A stretch of 64,000 bases of DNA from Flavobacterium suncheonense GH29-5 = DSM 17707 (lineage in GTDB: Bacteria > Bacteroidota > Bacteroidia > Flavobacteriales > Flavobacteriaceae): positions 24,455 to 88,454 of the forward strand of contig NZ_AUCZ01000014.1 in NCBI RefSeq assembly GCF_000430025.1. Reading direction: 5' to 3'. This document shows, in pieces, positions 45,421 through 54,501 of the stretch (within the stretch, counting starts at the first letter, position 1; every line of letters starts with the position of its first letter). The notes beneath the pieces were generated by a model. The model saw nothing but the letters and a program-made list of their open reading frames with translations, was not told where the DNA came from and made no database searches. Position numbers and translations under genes: made by a program.

Positions 45421-45453
45421 AAACATCCCGATAACAAAATGCCACCGGGATGT
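45419..45453 (-). terminator. Terminator for the small membrane protein gene (possibly shared with folA)
   Basis: ACATCCCG / CGGGATGT stem with a T run on the minus strand (TTTTTATTT). On the plus strand it follows folA directly but lacks a good T tract. Confidence 0.75.
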
Positions 45454-45489
45454 CTTACTAACAAACTAAAAATGTATCAAACTAACGGA

Positions 45490-45909
45490 CTATTCAAGGG
45501 AAAGTACCTGAAAACATAAAATAAATATCACTATTGCCAATAACATTCCAGAAATGAATATTATAACATTAGCATATTTCTGAGAATACATCTCAAAAAA
45601 GCCTTTAATACCAAATACCACAAAAGTACTAAAGACAAAAAAAACTAAAATTTCCAAAAACAAATTTAACCCAAAGAACGTTTGCGGCACCCCTGAATCA
45701 GCAGTTTCAATCATGACGCTGCTGTTGACACTTTCCACAAGAACCAATGAGATTACCAGTGCCAGTAATACCCATTTCAATTCCGATATTAAAAGTTTGT
45801 ACAACATATTCAGCATGTTTGTAACCTGATGTAAAGTTGCGGATAAAAACAACTCAAAACAATCGCTAAATTCTTGTATTTTTTGCCTCACTAAATTTAG
45901 TGAGGGCAT
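45490..45909 (-). CDS. Hypothetical membrane protein with three predicted helices
   Basis: 139 residues from the first ATG. Hydrophobic segments are at about 46-60 (WVLLALVISLVLVES), 78-103 (LFLEILVFFVFSTFVVFGIK) and 112-137 (VIIFISGMLLAIVIFILCF). No family recognised. The N-terminal part encoded from 45909 to about 45880 covers a perfect 20-bp palindrome, so translation may instead start at the internal ATG at 45816 (MLNMLYKLLIS), leaving the palindrome in the regulatory region. Local base composition is more AT-rich than the neighbours. Confidence 0.5.
   Translation of the reverse strand: MPSLNLVRQKIQEFSDCFELFLSATLHQVTNMLNMLYKLLISELKWVLLALVISLVLVESVNSSVMIETADSGVPQTFFGLNLFLEILVFFVFSTFVVFGIKGFFEMYSQKYANVIIFISGMLLAIVIFILCFQVLSLE
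45886..45905. repeat. Perfect 20-bp palindrome
   Basis: CCTCACTAAATTTAGTGAGG reads the same on both strands. No T run follows on either side, so it is not a plain terminator; it could be a binding site for a dimeric regulator. Confidence 0.6.
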
Positions 45910-46002
45910 CTCCTAATAATCTCCGTAAAAGTCTAAGAACATCTCAGATAGAGAATTAAAATTACAAACAATTTTATGATTACGATTCTACCATCTTTAT
46001 AT

Positions 46003-46010
46003 TATCTTTG
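46003..46010 (+). promoter_or_regulatory. Promoter element for ubiE-porT
   Basis: TATCTTTG, 18 nt before the ubiE ATG. Confidence 0.5.
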
Positions 46011-46028
46011 TACAAATAAAATTAATCG

Positions 46029-46760
46029 ATGAACGGTAACATCACCCCTTATAAAGACTCCAATCTTGGCAAAAAAGAGCAGGTAACCCAAATGTTTGAT
46101 ACCATTTCCGGCAATTACGACGATTTGAACCGCGTGATTTCTTTTGGTATTGACGTGAAGTGGCGTAAAAATGTTTTAAAGCTTGTAGCCGACCAAAAAC
46201 CCGCCACTATTTTAGATATTGCCACCGGAACCGGAGACCTGGCAATTCTGATGGCCTCCACAACGGCTGAAAAAATCGTGGGTCTTGACATTTCTGCCGG
46301 AATGCTGGAAGTCGGGAAAAAGAAAGTTGCCGCCAAAAACCTCAACCATAAAATTGAAATGGTTTTGGGCGATTCGGAAAACATTCCGTTTGAAGACCAT
46401 TATTTCGATGCGATTACCGTGGGGTTCGGAGTGCGCAATTTCGAGAATCTGGAATTGGGCTTTTCCGAAATTCTCCGCGTGTTAAAGCCGGGCGGGCGTT
46501 TTGTCATTCTGGAGACTTCCGTTCCGACCAAATTCCCTTTTAAACAAGGTTATCATCTGTATACCAAATACATTCTTCCTTTAATCGGCAAACTCTTTTC
46601 CAAAGACAAAGTAGCCTATTCCTACCTGTCGGAATCGGCTTCTCATTTCCCTTACGGAGAAGCCTTAAACAATATTTTGCGAAAAGTTGGGTTTATAGAT
46701 GTGAAACACCAGCCTCAAACCTTTGGAGTAGCAACTATTTATTCGGCTTCAAAACAATAG
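46029..46760 (+). CDS. ubiE: Demethylmenaquinone methyltransferase
   Basis: A 243-residue class I methyltransferase: [27 protein letters not shown], the AdoMet motif [13 protein letters not shown] (about residues 61-73), [44 protein letters not shown]. In Bacteroidota the quinone is menaquinone, so MenG activity is expected. First gene of a pair with porT, one base apart. Confidence 0.94.
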   Translation: MNGNITPYKDSNLGKKEQVTQMFDTISGNYDDLNRVISFGIDVKWRKNVLKLVADQKPATILDIATGTGDLAILMASTTAEKIVGLDISAGMLEVGKKKVAAKNLNHKIEMVLGDSENIPFEDHYFDAITVGFGVRNFENLELGFSEILRVLKPGGRFVILETSVPTKFPFKQGYHLYTKYILPLIGKLFSKDKVAYSYLSESASHFPYGEALNNILRKVGFIDVKHQPQTFGVATIYSASKQ

Positions 46761-46761
46761 T

Positions 46762-47466
46762 ATGAAAAAATTATTTGTTGTATTTGCTTTTTTACTGACT
46801 GTGAGCAGTTTTGCACAGAAAGGGTTGGGCATGTTCGGAAAAGATCCGATTATCAATCTTGAAAATTTTGACAAACAACGGGTGCATTGGGGTTATTATC
46901 TGGGTTTTAACTCGTATGACTTCAAGTTTGACTATCTAAATGTAGACAAAGACATCGAGGTTCAGACCACCACCGGATTTAACGTCGGACTAATCGGAAA
47001 TCTCCGGATTATGGAGCATCTCGATCTGCGTTTTGAGCCCGGTTTGTATTATACCCAACGCAATCTGATTTATCCCAACATTGAAGACGAATTTGACCGT
47101 AGGCGCGAAGTGCGTTCCACGTATATTAATTTCCCGCTGTTGCTTAAATTTTCCTCCAAACGCATCGGTAACATTCGCCCGTATCTGATTGGCGGTTTTT
47201 CGCAATCACTTAATTTAGGAAGTAACTCCAAAGCGAAAGACGACAATTACAACGAACGTTGGCGGATGAAGAGAATGACCGGAAATTATGAAGCAGGCTT
47301 CGGGATAGACCTATATTTTGAATATTTTAAGTTTTCACCGTCCATTCGTGGGGTTTTCGGAATAGAAGACGAATTAATCCGCGATAATACGCCGGACAGT
47401 CCCTGGACCGGAAATGTAGCTTCCATGAAAACCCGTGGGATTTTCATTAATTTTGCCTTCCACTAA
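46762..47466 (+). CDS. porT: Type IX secretion/gliding protein PorT (SprT)-like
   Basis: A 234-residue protein with signal peptide MKKLFVVFAFLLTVSSFAQ and an outer-membrane beta-barrel (YYLGFNSYDFKFDYL, RFEPGLYYTQRNLIYP, RPYLIGGFSQSLNLG, ending IFINFAFH). Length, opening and the position directly after ubiE match PorT/SprT of flavobacteria, required for type IX secretion. This fits with the sorting-domain protein at 18.7 kb and GldA at 4.2 kb. Confidence 0.82.
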   Translation: MKKLFVVFAFLLTVSSFAQKGLGMFGKDPIINLENFDKQRVHWGYYLGFNSYDFKFDYLNVDKDIEVQTTTGFNVGLIGNLRIMEHLDLRFEPGLYYTQRNLIYPNIEDEFDRRREVRSTYINFPLLLKFSSKRIGNIRPYLIGGFSQSLNLGSNSKAKDDNYNERWRMKRMTGNYEAGFGIDLYFEYFKFSPSIRGVFGIEDELIRDNTPDSPWTGNVASMKTRGIFINFAFH

Positions 47467-48206
47467 GAAAGCGCTTTCCCTTCTTCTCTTCGGAATTCAC
47501 TTAAGATGATGGCAGTTGCCGTAGCTACGTTCAGACTTTCAGTTTGCTGCAAATCGCCAAAACGCGGAATGGCAATTCGTTGGGTACACAACTTTTCTAT
47601 TGCCGGAGAAATCCCGTTGGCTTCATTGCCCATGACGATGATTCCTTGGGCGGGCAAATCAGACCGGTAAAGGTTTTTCCCATCCATAAACGTTCCGTAA
47701 ACGGGCTGAATGGCTTTGCCGAGAAAATCCCGTAAGTCGGTATACACTACATTTACGCGGCTTATCGAGCCCATGGTTGCCTGCACTACTTTTGGATTGA
47801 AGATGTCGACCGTTTCGTTGGAACACACAACTTCTTTTATTCCAAACCAGTCACACAATCGCAAAATTGTTCCTAAATTTCCCGGATCGCGAACATCGTC
47901 TAACGCAATCATTAATCCATCAGTTGTAATTTCCCGTTCCTGAGGAATTTTAAAAAGAGCCAGACAATTGTTTGGTGTATTGAGTGCCGTAATTTTTTTC
48001 AATTCCTGTTCTGTAATGTAATCAATCTTATCTTTGGCAACATTTTTGAAGAGGGCTTCGGTAACATATAAATGGTGCAGTTCAAAATTGGAATTGAGCA
48101 ATTCCTGTATTACCTTTATACCTTCGGCCAAAAACAGTCCGTGTTGTTTCCGGTATTTTTTTTGCTGCAAACTCGTTATTACCTTGATTTGATTTTTACT
48201 AAGCAT
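47463..48206 (-). CDS. TrmH/SpoU family RNA 2'-O-methyltransferase
   Basis: A 247-residue SPOUT enzyme. The N-terminal RNA-binding part is LQQKKYRKQHGLFLAEGIKV. The trefoil-knot motifs are DDVRDPGNLGTILRLCDWFG (motif 1), QGIIVMGNEANGISP (motif 2) and RIAIPRFGDLQQTESLNVAT (motif 3). Whether it modifies 23S rRNA (RlmB-like) or tRNA cannot be told. Overlaps the porT stop by 4 nt in convergent orientation. Confidence 0.9.
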   Translation of the reverse strand: MLSKNQIKVITSLQQKKYRKQHGLFLAEGIKVIQELLNSNFELHHLYVTEALFKNVAKDKIDYITEQELKKITALNTPNNCLALFKIPQEREITTDGLMIALDDVRDPGNLGTILRLCDWFGIKEVVCSNETVDIFNPKVVQATMGSISRVNVVYTDLRDFLGKAIQPVYGTFMDGKNLYRSDLPAQGIIVMGNEANGISPAIEKLCTQRIAIPRFGDLQQTESLNVATATAIILSEFRREEGKALS

Positions 48207-48215
48207 AAAAAAACG

Positions 48216-48223
48216 TATTTTTG
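48216..48223 (+). promoter_or_regulatory. Promoter element for tamL
   Basis: TATTTTTG, 21 nt before the proposed TTG start at 48244. Confidence 0.45.
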
Positions 48224-48243
48224 ACCTACTTTTAGTATCAGAT

Positions 48244-50805
48244 TTGAAAAATAATTCCTCAAAAATAGCACTATTATTTGTATTCGGTGCAATTTTCTAT
48301 TCCTGTTCCGTTGTCAAAAGGGTTCCGGAAGGCAAACACCTTTTAACCAAAGCTAATATTGTGGTGAATGATGAAAAACAGCAGGAAGAAGCCTTGCAGA
48401 ATCAGCTTTACCAGAAACCGAACAGTACGCTTGCTCTGGGTTTTCCGCTGCGTTTACACCTTTACAACATGGCCAAACCCAATGCTGATTCCTCCTATCA
48501 GGCCTGGCTGGCACGCAAACCGAAACGTCATGAAAACATGGCAAAATTTCTCTCCGAAAAACAGGTACAGCGGCTGGGAAAATCGTTCATCGTTTCCGGC
48601 TTCAGTAACTTTTTAAAAAAAAACGGAGAAGCACCGGTAATTATTGACGAACTGAAAACCAAAAAAACCAAAAACCGCTTTTTGGCCTATTATTTCAACA
48701 AAGGATATTTCAACACTAAAGTTGACTACAAAATTGATACGTTAAAAAACAAAAGAGGCATTGTGCATTACAATATTGTAACCGGTGAACCTTACATATT
48801 AGACACCATAACCTCTACTATAGAAACTCCGGAATTGGATTCCCTATACCAAAACATTAAGCATGCATCATTGCTTCAGTCCGGACAGCAGTATGATTCC
48901 AAAAATTTTGCCAGCGAAAGAAAACGCATATCATCACATTTCCGGAACAACGGTGCCTTCCGCTTTCAGGAAACCTACATCACTTACGATGTTGACACCT
49001 TAAACCGCAATCACAAAGCTAATGTGGATGTGATTATTGAAAACCAAACCGTAAAAACCGGTGATTCTTTGATTAAAACACCTTTCAAACTGTACACCAT
49101 CAGTGAAGTAAACATCTTCACAGACAACACCTCCAGCCGAAACAAAGAAAAGGTAGCCGACAGCGTTACGTATAAAAATTTCAATTTATACAGTTCCGAC
49201 AAGTTAAACTACCGCCCGAAAGCCATAACCGATGCGGTTTTCATCACCAAAGGCAGTAAATTCAGCGATACGCGACGCCTGTTAACCTCGAGAGCCATCA
49301 GCAACTTAAGGGTTTTTAATTATCCGTCGATTGAATATGTGGAAGACAAACGCGATTCTACGGGACATTCCCTGATTACCAATATTTATCTGATTCCACG
49401 GAAAAAGTTCAACTTCAACATCACGGCCGATTTTATGCATTCCAACATTCAGGACTTTGGTATCGCCGGAAGCATGGGACTTTCCATCCGTAATATTTTC
49501 AGAGGAGCGGAAGTTTTGGAAATATCCACGCGCGGGAACATTGGCGCTTCAAAAGATTTGGCCAACCCTAACGATGTGTTTTTCAACATATCCGAATACG
49601 GAGCCGATGTCAAACTAACATTACCCCGCATCCTTTTTCCGATTAATACCGAACGTATAATCCCGAAAATCATGTTCCCGAGCACCTTGGTAAGTTTTGG
49701 TATTTCCAGACAGAAAAACATCGGTTTGGACAAAGAAAATTTCACCGGAATGTTAAGTTACAATTGGTTGCCCAAGAAAAATAATTCGGCCCGTTTGGAT
49801 TTGTTCAACGTGCAATATGTGCGCAACCTGAATCCTAATAATTATTTCAGTGTTTACGAATCCTCATACACTTCCTTAAACAATCTCGCACAAACCTATA
49901 ACACCAATCCTTCGAATGTAGACAGCAATGGAAACCTAACCATTACGGAAGGCGGTGCAAACAATTTCATCAGCGAGGTTCTTAATGGTGACACTGCTTT
50001 AAGTGAAGGCGACTCCGAATACAAAACCATCAAAAGTATAGAAGAGCGCCGAAGCCGGTTAACAGAAAACAATCTTATTTTCGCTTCCAGCTTCACCTAT
50101 ACAAAATCGACCAAAACCGACATACTCGACAACAGCTTTTCCATCTTCAAAACCAAGTTGGAATCCGCCGGAAATGTCCTTTCATTAATCTCCAGACTTA
50201 AAAACGAGTCACTTGACGCAAACGGCAAACGAACGTTTTTTGATGTCGAATATTCACAATACGTTAAAACAGAACTCGACTTCATCAAACACTGGGATTT
50301 CGGACGAAGAAGTGTTTTGGCCCTGCGCAGTTTCTTCGGAATTGCCATCCCTTACGGAAATTCAGACAACATTCCGTTCTCGCGAAGTTACTTTGGCGGG
50401 GGGTCTAACGATAACCGCGCCTGGCAATCGTACGATTTAGGTCCGGGGCGAAGCGGTGGTACCAATGACTTTAACGAGGCTAACATGAAAATTGCCTTTA
50501 GCACCGAATACCGCTTCAACATCACCGGAAAATGGAACGCAGCCTTCTTTGCCGACGCCGGAAATATCTGGAACGTACTGGATAACGTGGAAGATGAAAA
50601 ATTCACTTTTAACGGACTGCAGTCTTTAAAAGACATTGCGCTTGGAACGGGACTTGGGATACGATACGATTTCAACTTTTTTATTTTCAGAACCGATTTG
50701 GGATTCAAGACCTACAATCCGGCTTATGAAGAAAGCAGGCGCTGGTTCAAAGACACCCGATTCGACAAGGCGGTCATAAATATTGGTATTAATTATCCGT
50801 TCTAA
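48244..50805 (+). CDS. tamL: TamL-like outer-membrane lipoprotein (BamA/TamA family barrel)
   Basis: An 853-residue protein with a lipoprotein signal (LFVFGAIFYSCS, Cys21). POTRA-like regions follow (YFNKGYFNTKVDYKIDTLKN, FRNNGAFRFQETYI), then a 16-strand BamA-type barrel (ALRSFFGIAIPYGNSDNIPF, FGGGSNDNRAW, ending INIGINYPF). TamL is the Bacteroidota lipoprotein counterpart of TamA, working with TamB in outer-membrane biogenesis. The start is TTG; no ATG fits before the signal peptide. Confidence 0.85.
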   Translation: MKNNSSKIALLFVFGAIFYSCSVVKRVPEGKHLLTKANIVVNDEKQQEEALQNQLYQKPNSTLALGFPLRLHLYNMAKPNADSSYQAWLARKPKRHENMAKFLSEKQVQRLGKSFIVSGFSNFLKKNGEAPVIIDELKTKKTKNRFLAYYFNKGYFNTKVDYKIDTLKNKRGIVHYNIVTGEPYILDTITSTIETPELDSLYQNIKHASLLQSGQQYDSKNFASERKRISSHFRNNGAFRFQETYITYDVDTLNRNHKANVDVIIENQTVKTGDSLIKTPFKLYTISEVNIFTDNTSSRNKEKVADSVTYKNFNLYSSDKLNYRPKAITDAVFITKGSKFSDTRRLLTSRAISNLRVFNYPSIEYVEDKRDSTGHSLITNIYLIPRKKFNFNITADFMHSNIQDFGIAGSMGLSIRNIFRGAEVLEISTRGNIGASKDLANPNDVFFNISEYGADVKLTLPRILFPINTERIIPKIMFPSTLVSFGISRQKNIGLDKENFTGMLSYNWLPKKNNSARLDLFNVQYVRNLNPNNYFSVYESSYTSLNNLAQTYNTNPSNVDSNGNLTITEGGANNFISEVLNGDTALSEGDSEYKTIKSIEERRSRLTENNLIFASSFTYTKSTKTDILDNSFSIFKTKLESAGNVLSLISRLKNESLDANGKRTFFDVEYSQYVKTELDFIKHWDFGRRSVLALRSFFGIAIPYGNSDNIPFSRSYFGGGSNDNRAWQSYDLGPGRSGGTNDFNEANMKIAFSTEYRFNITGKWNAAFFADAGNIWNVLDNVEDEKFTFNGLQSLKDIALGTGLGIRYDFNFFIFRTDLGFKTYNPAYEESRRWFKDTRFDKAVINIGINYPF

Positions 50806-50818
50806 GTTTAGAAATTAT

Positions 50819-50826
50819 TATTTTTG
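50819..50826 (+). promoter_or_regulatory. Promoter element for fbaA
   Basis: TATTTTTG, 25 nt before the fbaA ATG. Confidence 0.45.
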
Positions 50827-50851
50827 TCAACAGTAATAAAAACACAACACA

Positions 50852-51919
50852 ATGGCGCACAACATTAAACCGGGCGTTGCTACCGGAGATCAGGTTCAGG
50901 AAATTTTTAACTATGCTAAGGAAAAAGGCTTTGCTTTACCGGCAGTTAACGTAACAGGTTCCAGCACTATTAATGGTGTCCTGGAAACTGCTGCTAAGTT
51001 AAAAGCCCCTGTAATCATTCAGTTTTCCAATGGCGGTGCTTCGTTTAATGCCGGAAAAGGACTGTCTAACGACGGGCAGAAATCCGCAATTTTAGGAGCG
51101 GTTGCCGGAGCAAAACACATTCACACCTTAGCCGAAGCTTACGGAGCTACCGTAATTTTACATACCGATCATTGTGCCAAGAATTTATTGCCTTGGATAG
51201 ACGGGCTTCTCGATGCCAGTGAAGAGCACTTCAAACAAACCGGAAAACCGTTATACAGTTCACACATGATCGATTTATCGGAAGAACCGATTGCGGAGAA
51301 CATCGAAATCTCGAAAAAATACTTAGAGCGTATGAGTAAAATGGGCATGACGCTGGAAATCGAGTTGGGCATTACCGGCGGAGAAGAAGACGGTGTGGAC
51401 AATTCGGATGTAGACAGCTCAAAACTATACACCCAACCGGAAGAAGTAGCGTATGCCTACGAAGAGTTGATGAAAATCAGCCCGCGTTTTACCATTGCAG
51501 CTGCTTTCGGAAACGTACACGGGGTTTACAAACCAGGAAATGTGAAACTTACCCCTAAAATTCTGAAAAACTCTCAGGAATTTGTGCAGCAGAAATTTGG
51601 TACCGGGCACAATCCGGTCGATTTCGTTTTCCATGGCGGATCCGGTTCCACTTTAGAGGAAATCCGCGAGGCCATTTCATACGGTGTGGTTAAAATGAAT
51701 ATCGATACCGATTTGCAATTCGCTTTCACCGAAGGAGTCCGCGATTACATCACCTCAAAAATCGATTACCTGAGAACACAAATCGGAAGTCCGGAAGGAC
51801 CGGATGCACCAAACAAAAAACATTACGATCCGAGAAAATGGGTTCGCGAGGGTGAACTAACCTTCAACAAACGCTTAGAACAGGCTTTTGCCGATTTAAA
51901 TAACGTTAACACTTTATAA
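50852..51919 (+). CDS. fbaA: Class II fructose-bisphosphate aldolase
   Basis: A 355-residue zinc aldolase: KGFALPAVNVTGSSTINGVL, the zinc/base motif HTDHCAKNLLPWIDGLLD (catalytic Asp/His), SSHMIDLSEEP, EIELGITGGEEDGVDN, FGNVHGVYKPGNVKL and HGGSGSTLEEI (phosphate site), NIDTDLQFAF. Cleaves fructose-1,6-bisphosphate in glycolysis. Typical long class IIA form. Confidence 0.97.
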   Translation: MAHNIKPGVATGDQVQEIFNYAKEKGFALPAVNVTGSSTINGVLETAAKLKAPVIIQFSNGGASFNAGKGLSNDGQKSAILGAVAGAKHIHTLAEAYGATVILHTDHCAKNLLPWIDGLLDASEEHFKQTGKPLYSSHMIDLSEEPIAENIEISKKYLERMSKMGMTLEIELGITGGEEDGVDNSDVDSSKLYTQPEEVAYAYEELMKISPRFTIAAAFGNVHGVYKPGNVKLTPKILKNSQEFVQQKFGTGHNPVDFVFHGGSGSTLEEIREAISYGVVKMNIDTDLQFAFTEGVRDYITSKIDYLRTQIGSPEGPDAPNKKHYDPRKWVREGELTFNKRLEQAFADLNNVNTL

Positions 51920-51985
51920 CAATTTAGAAGTTAAAATTCAGAATTATACTTTTCTAATTTCTAACTTCTAACTTCTAACTTCAAG
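51919..51985. repeat. Inverted heptamer arrays between fbaA and accD
   Basis: Left arm units TTAGAAG, TTAAAAT, TCAGAAT; right arm units TCTAATT, TCTAACT, TCTAACT, TCTAACT. The arms are imperfect inverse complements around about 51950, giving a long AT-rich hairpin, arranged like the metH-metF spacer. Confidence 0.6.
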
Positions 51986-51989
51986 AATT

Positions 51990-52844
51990 ATGGCTTGGTT
52001 TAAAAGAACAGAAAAAGGAATTCAAACCGCTACGGAAGATAAAAAAGACGTTCCGAAAGGGCTGTGGTACAAATCGCCTACAGGAAAAATTGTGGATGCA
52101 GAGGAACTGGCCAGAAACCTTTGGGTAAGTCCGGAGGACGGTTTTCACGTTCGCATCGGCAGTAAAGAATATTTTGAAATTTTATTCGACAACAACGAGT
52201 TTACAGAATTAGACGCCAACATCACCTCGAAAGACACCTTAAAGTTTGTCGATACCAAAAAATACAGCGACCGCTTAAAAGAAGCGATGGAAAAGACAAA
52301 ACTAAAAGATGCCGTACGCACTGCTGTCGGAAAATCCAAAGGAAAAGACTTAGTGGTTTGCTGTATGGATTTTGCTTTTATCGGAGGTTCGATGGGAGCG
52401 GTTGTTGGGGAAAAAATTGTCCGCGGAATTGATTACTCCATCAAACATAAAATTCCTTTCCTGATGATTTCCAAATCCGGAGGAGCCCGTATGATGGAAG
52501 CTGCCATGTCGTTAATGCAGTTAGCCAAAACCTCTGCCAAATTAGCGCAATTGGCGGAAGCAAAAATTCCTTACATCTCTTTATGTACAGACCCAACAAC
52601 CGGAGGAACAACCGCTTCTTACGCCATGTTAGGTGATATCAATATCGCCGAACCGGGTGCTTTAATCGGATTTGCCGGACCGCGCGTGGTGAAAGATACT
52701 ACCGGAAAAGATTTGCCGGAAGGCTTCCAGACTTCAGAGTTCTTACTGGAGCACGGTTTCTTGGATTTCATCACACCCCGTAAAGAGCTGAAAGATAAGA
52801 TCAATTTATATTTGGATTTGATTTTAAATCAACCGATTCGATAA
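51990..52844 (+). CDS. accD: Acetyl-CoA carboxylase carboxyltransferase subunit beta
   Basis: A 284-residue Acc[21 protein letters not shown] (crotonase-like core, oxyanion Gly-Gly), [60 protein letters not shown]. Makes malonyl-CoA with AccA, whose gene is not here. The N-terminal zinc ribbon is altered: the segment after VPKGLWYK reads SPTG and the second half SPED where E. coli AccD has Cys-x2-Cys twice, so all four zinc ligands are gone. The protein is otherwise intact and probably functional. Confidence 0.93.
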   Translation: MAWFKRTEKGIQTATEDKKDVPKGLWYKSPTGKIVDAEELARNLWVSPEDGFHVRIGSKEYFEILFDNNEFTELDANITSKDTLKFVDTKKYSDRLKEAMEKTKLKDAVRTAVGKSKGKDLVVCCMDFAFIGGSMGAVVGEKIVRGIDYSIKHKIPFLMISKSGGARMMEAAMSLMQLAKTSAKLAQLAEAKIPYISLCTDPTTGGTTASYAMLGDINIAEPGALIGFAGPRVVKDTTGKDLPEGFQTSEFLLEHGFLDFITPRKELKDKINLYLDLILNQPIR

Positions 52845-53137
52845 ACAAAAAACCGAGCAATGCTCGGTTTTTTGTTTATCGAATTTATTTGACTTTCTCT
52901 TTTTCGCAATACTATCCGGATGGTTTTTCTTTCCGGTTCTGGAATATTTCCCGCGGCTCTTTTTAAAAGCTTTTCTGCTTTCACCTCAGCCAATTTTTCA
53001 ATAAGAGGGCGCGAAGTAATTCCTTCATTCCTAACGGCTTTAACTGTCTCGAATTCCTTATCCAGAAAAGCAGCTGTTTTGTTTCTGAAGTAAATCAGCA
53101 CAAATCCCAAAATCGAAAAAATTGTGATTGTTTTCAT
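52829..53137 (-). CDS. Small membrane-anchored hypothetical protein
   Basis: 102 residues: an N-terminal helix ([15 protein letters not shown]), then a charged helical part ([33 protein letters not shown]). It starts 8 nt after the stop of the ABC permease, so it could be translated from the same mRNA. Its last 19 codons run through the inverted repeat shared with accD, so the C-terminal sequence is dictated by the terminator and unlikely to be conserved. Confidence 0.5.
   Translation of the reverse strand: MKTITIFSILGFVLIYFRNKTAAFLDKEFETVKAVRNEGITSRPLIEKLAEVKAEKLLKRAAGNIPEPERKTIRIVLRKRESQINSINKKPSIARFFVYRIG
52836..52884. terminator. Bidirectional terminator: perfect 24-bp inverted repeat at the end of accD
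   Basis: Arms 52836-52859 and 52861-52884 are perfectly complementary around a single A; the core is AAAAAACCGAGC/GCTCGGTTTTTT. It includes the last codons and stop of accD on one strand and coding sequence of the convergent small gene on the other. Confidence 0.9.
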
Positions 53138-53145
53138 GTTGCAAA

Positions 53146-54411
53146 TTACATTCCGCTTCGAATAGCTTCTACCGGATCCAGCTTAGATGCCGCAATCGCC
53201 GGGATAATCCCGGAAATCAAACCGATAAAAGCCGCAAGGGAAGTTCCCAGCATAATGTTGGAAAAGCCCAATACGAATTCAAAGTCGAGGGCTTTGGTTA
53301 AAATCATGGCGATAATCCAGACCAGCAACATTCCCACAATTCCTCCGATTACGGAAAGTATGATGGCTTCAAACAAAAACTGGAACAAGATAAAACGGTT
53401 TTTAGCTCCTAACGCTTTCTGAATGCCGATCAGGTTGGTCCGCTCTTTTACGGATACAAACATAATGTTGGCAATACCGAAACCTCCAACCAAAAGTGAA
53501 AAACCGCTGATTGCCCAGCCGATTCCGTTCATTTGCCCTACAATATTATCCACAACATCGGTAAATCCGGACAGTACATTGATGAAGAAATTATCCGGTT
53601 CACTGATTTTCATACCCCGAAAACTGCGGATTTTTTGCGCCAATTCCCCTTTAAATTCCTCCATATCAACGCCTTTTTGGGGTTTCAGCGTAATTACCGG
53701 AGTCAGGAAATCGGTATTGTCGCCATACAAACGTCGCACGAAATTGCAGGGAAAATAGGCACGGGTGTCGTTGCTTCCAAAAACCGTCTCGCCTTGTTTC
53801 TCTAACACGCCGATTACCTGTAAACGCTGTCCGTACAAACGCACTTCCTTTCCTATGGGGTTTAAACTTCCAAACAGTGTTTGCGCAACATCATAACCGA
53901 TTACAATTACTGCGGCTCCTGCGTTGGATTCCGCTTCACTGAAAAAACGGCCATCTGCAATTTTCAGGGCTTCAATCTGTTCGGATTCATCTGTACAGGG
54001 AACTACATTGATACCGCTAGCCGTTTCTTTTTCGTATTTGATGTTTTCGTTTTTGGTAAAATACATATAGGCGATATTTTCCAGATTGTTCATGTTCCGT
54101 TTCAGGTAGAGGAACTCGTCGTATTTCACGTTGGGAAACTGCCCTATTTTCCATTGTGGGATATCGGTAGGACCAAAAGAAAATTTCATGAGATACACCG
54201 TATTTTTATCCAGACCGCTCAAATCGCTTTTGATTTTACGGTCCATGGAATCTACGGCGGCCAAAACGGCTATAATGGAAAAAATACCAATCGTAACACC
54301 CAACAGCGAAAGCAGTGTACGCAATTTGTTGTTACGCAAAGCATTAAGCGCAAATCCTAAACTTTCTTTCAGAAGTCTTACATATAATAAAGGGGCATTA
54401 TGTTGGCTCAT
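53146..54411 (-). CDS. ABC transporter permease (MacB/FtsX type)
   Basis: A 421-residue permease: cytoplasmic start, helix 1 (LLSLLGVTIGIFSIIAVLAA), a large periplasmic MacB core domain (residues about 75-275), then three C-terminal helices (GFSLLVGGFGIANIMFVSV, FEAIILSVIGGIVGMLLVWI, SLAAFIGLISGIIPAIAASK) ending DPVEAIRSGM. Expected to work with an ATPase of the LolD/MacB type, not encoded nearby. Substrate unknown. Confidence 0.88.
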   Translation of the reverse strand: MSQHNAPLLYVRLLKESLGFALNALRNNKLRTLLSLLGVTIGIFSIIAVLAAVDSMDRKIKSDLSGLDKNTVYLMKFSFGPTDIPQWKIGQFPNVKYDEFLYLKRNMNNLENIAYMYFTKNENIKYEKETASGINVVPCTDESEQIEALKIADGRFFSEAESNAGAAVIVIGYDVAQTLFGSLNPIGKEVRLYGQRLQVIGVLEKQGETVFGSNDTRAYFPCNFVRRLYGDNTDFLTPVITLKPQKGVDMEEFKGELAQKIRSFRGMKISEPDNFFINVLSGFTDVVDNIVGQMNGIGWAISGFSLLVGGFGIANIMFVSVKERTNLIGIQKALGAKNRFILFQFLFEAIILSVIGGIVGMLLVWIIAMILTKALDFEFVLGFSNIMLGTSLAAFIGLISGIIPAIAASKLDPVEAIRSGM

Positions 54412-54501
54412 AAAATTATTTTTTTCAGGCTGTCGTACAGCTCTGCCAAATAAGTGTGAAAAATACGCAATATGTTACAGAAATTCAAGACAAATATTCC
54501 C

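Noticed and set aside
51919..51985. Heptamer array as a CRISPR-like array
   Set aside because: Units are 7 nt with no spacers and no cas genes are present in the window.
51990..52844. AccD as a decayed pseudogene because of missing cysteines
   Set aside because: The reading frame is intact, the catalytic carboxyltransferase core is fully conserved and the residues around the lost cysteines are also conserved.
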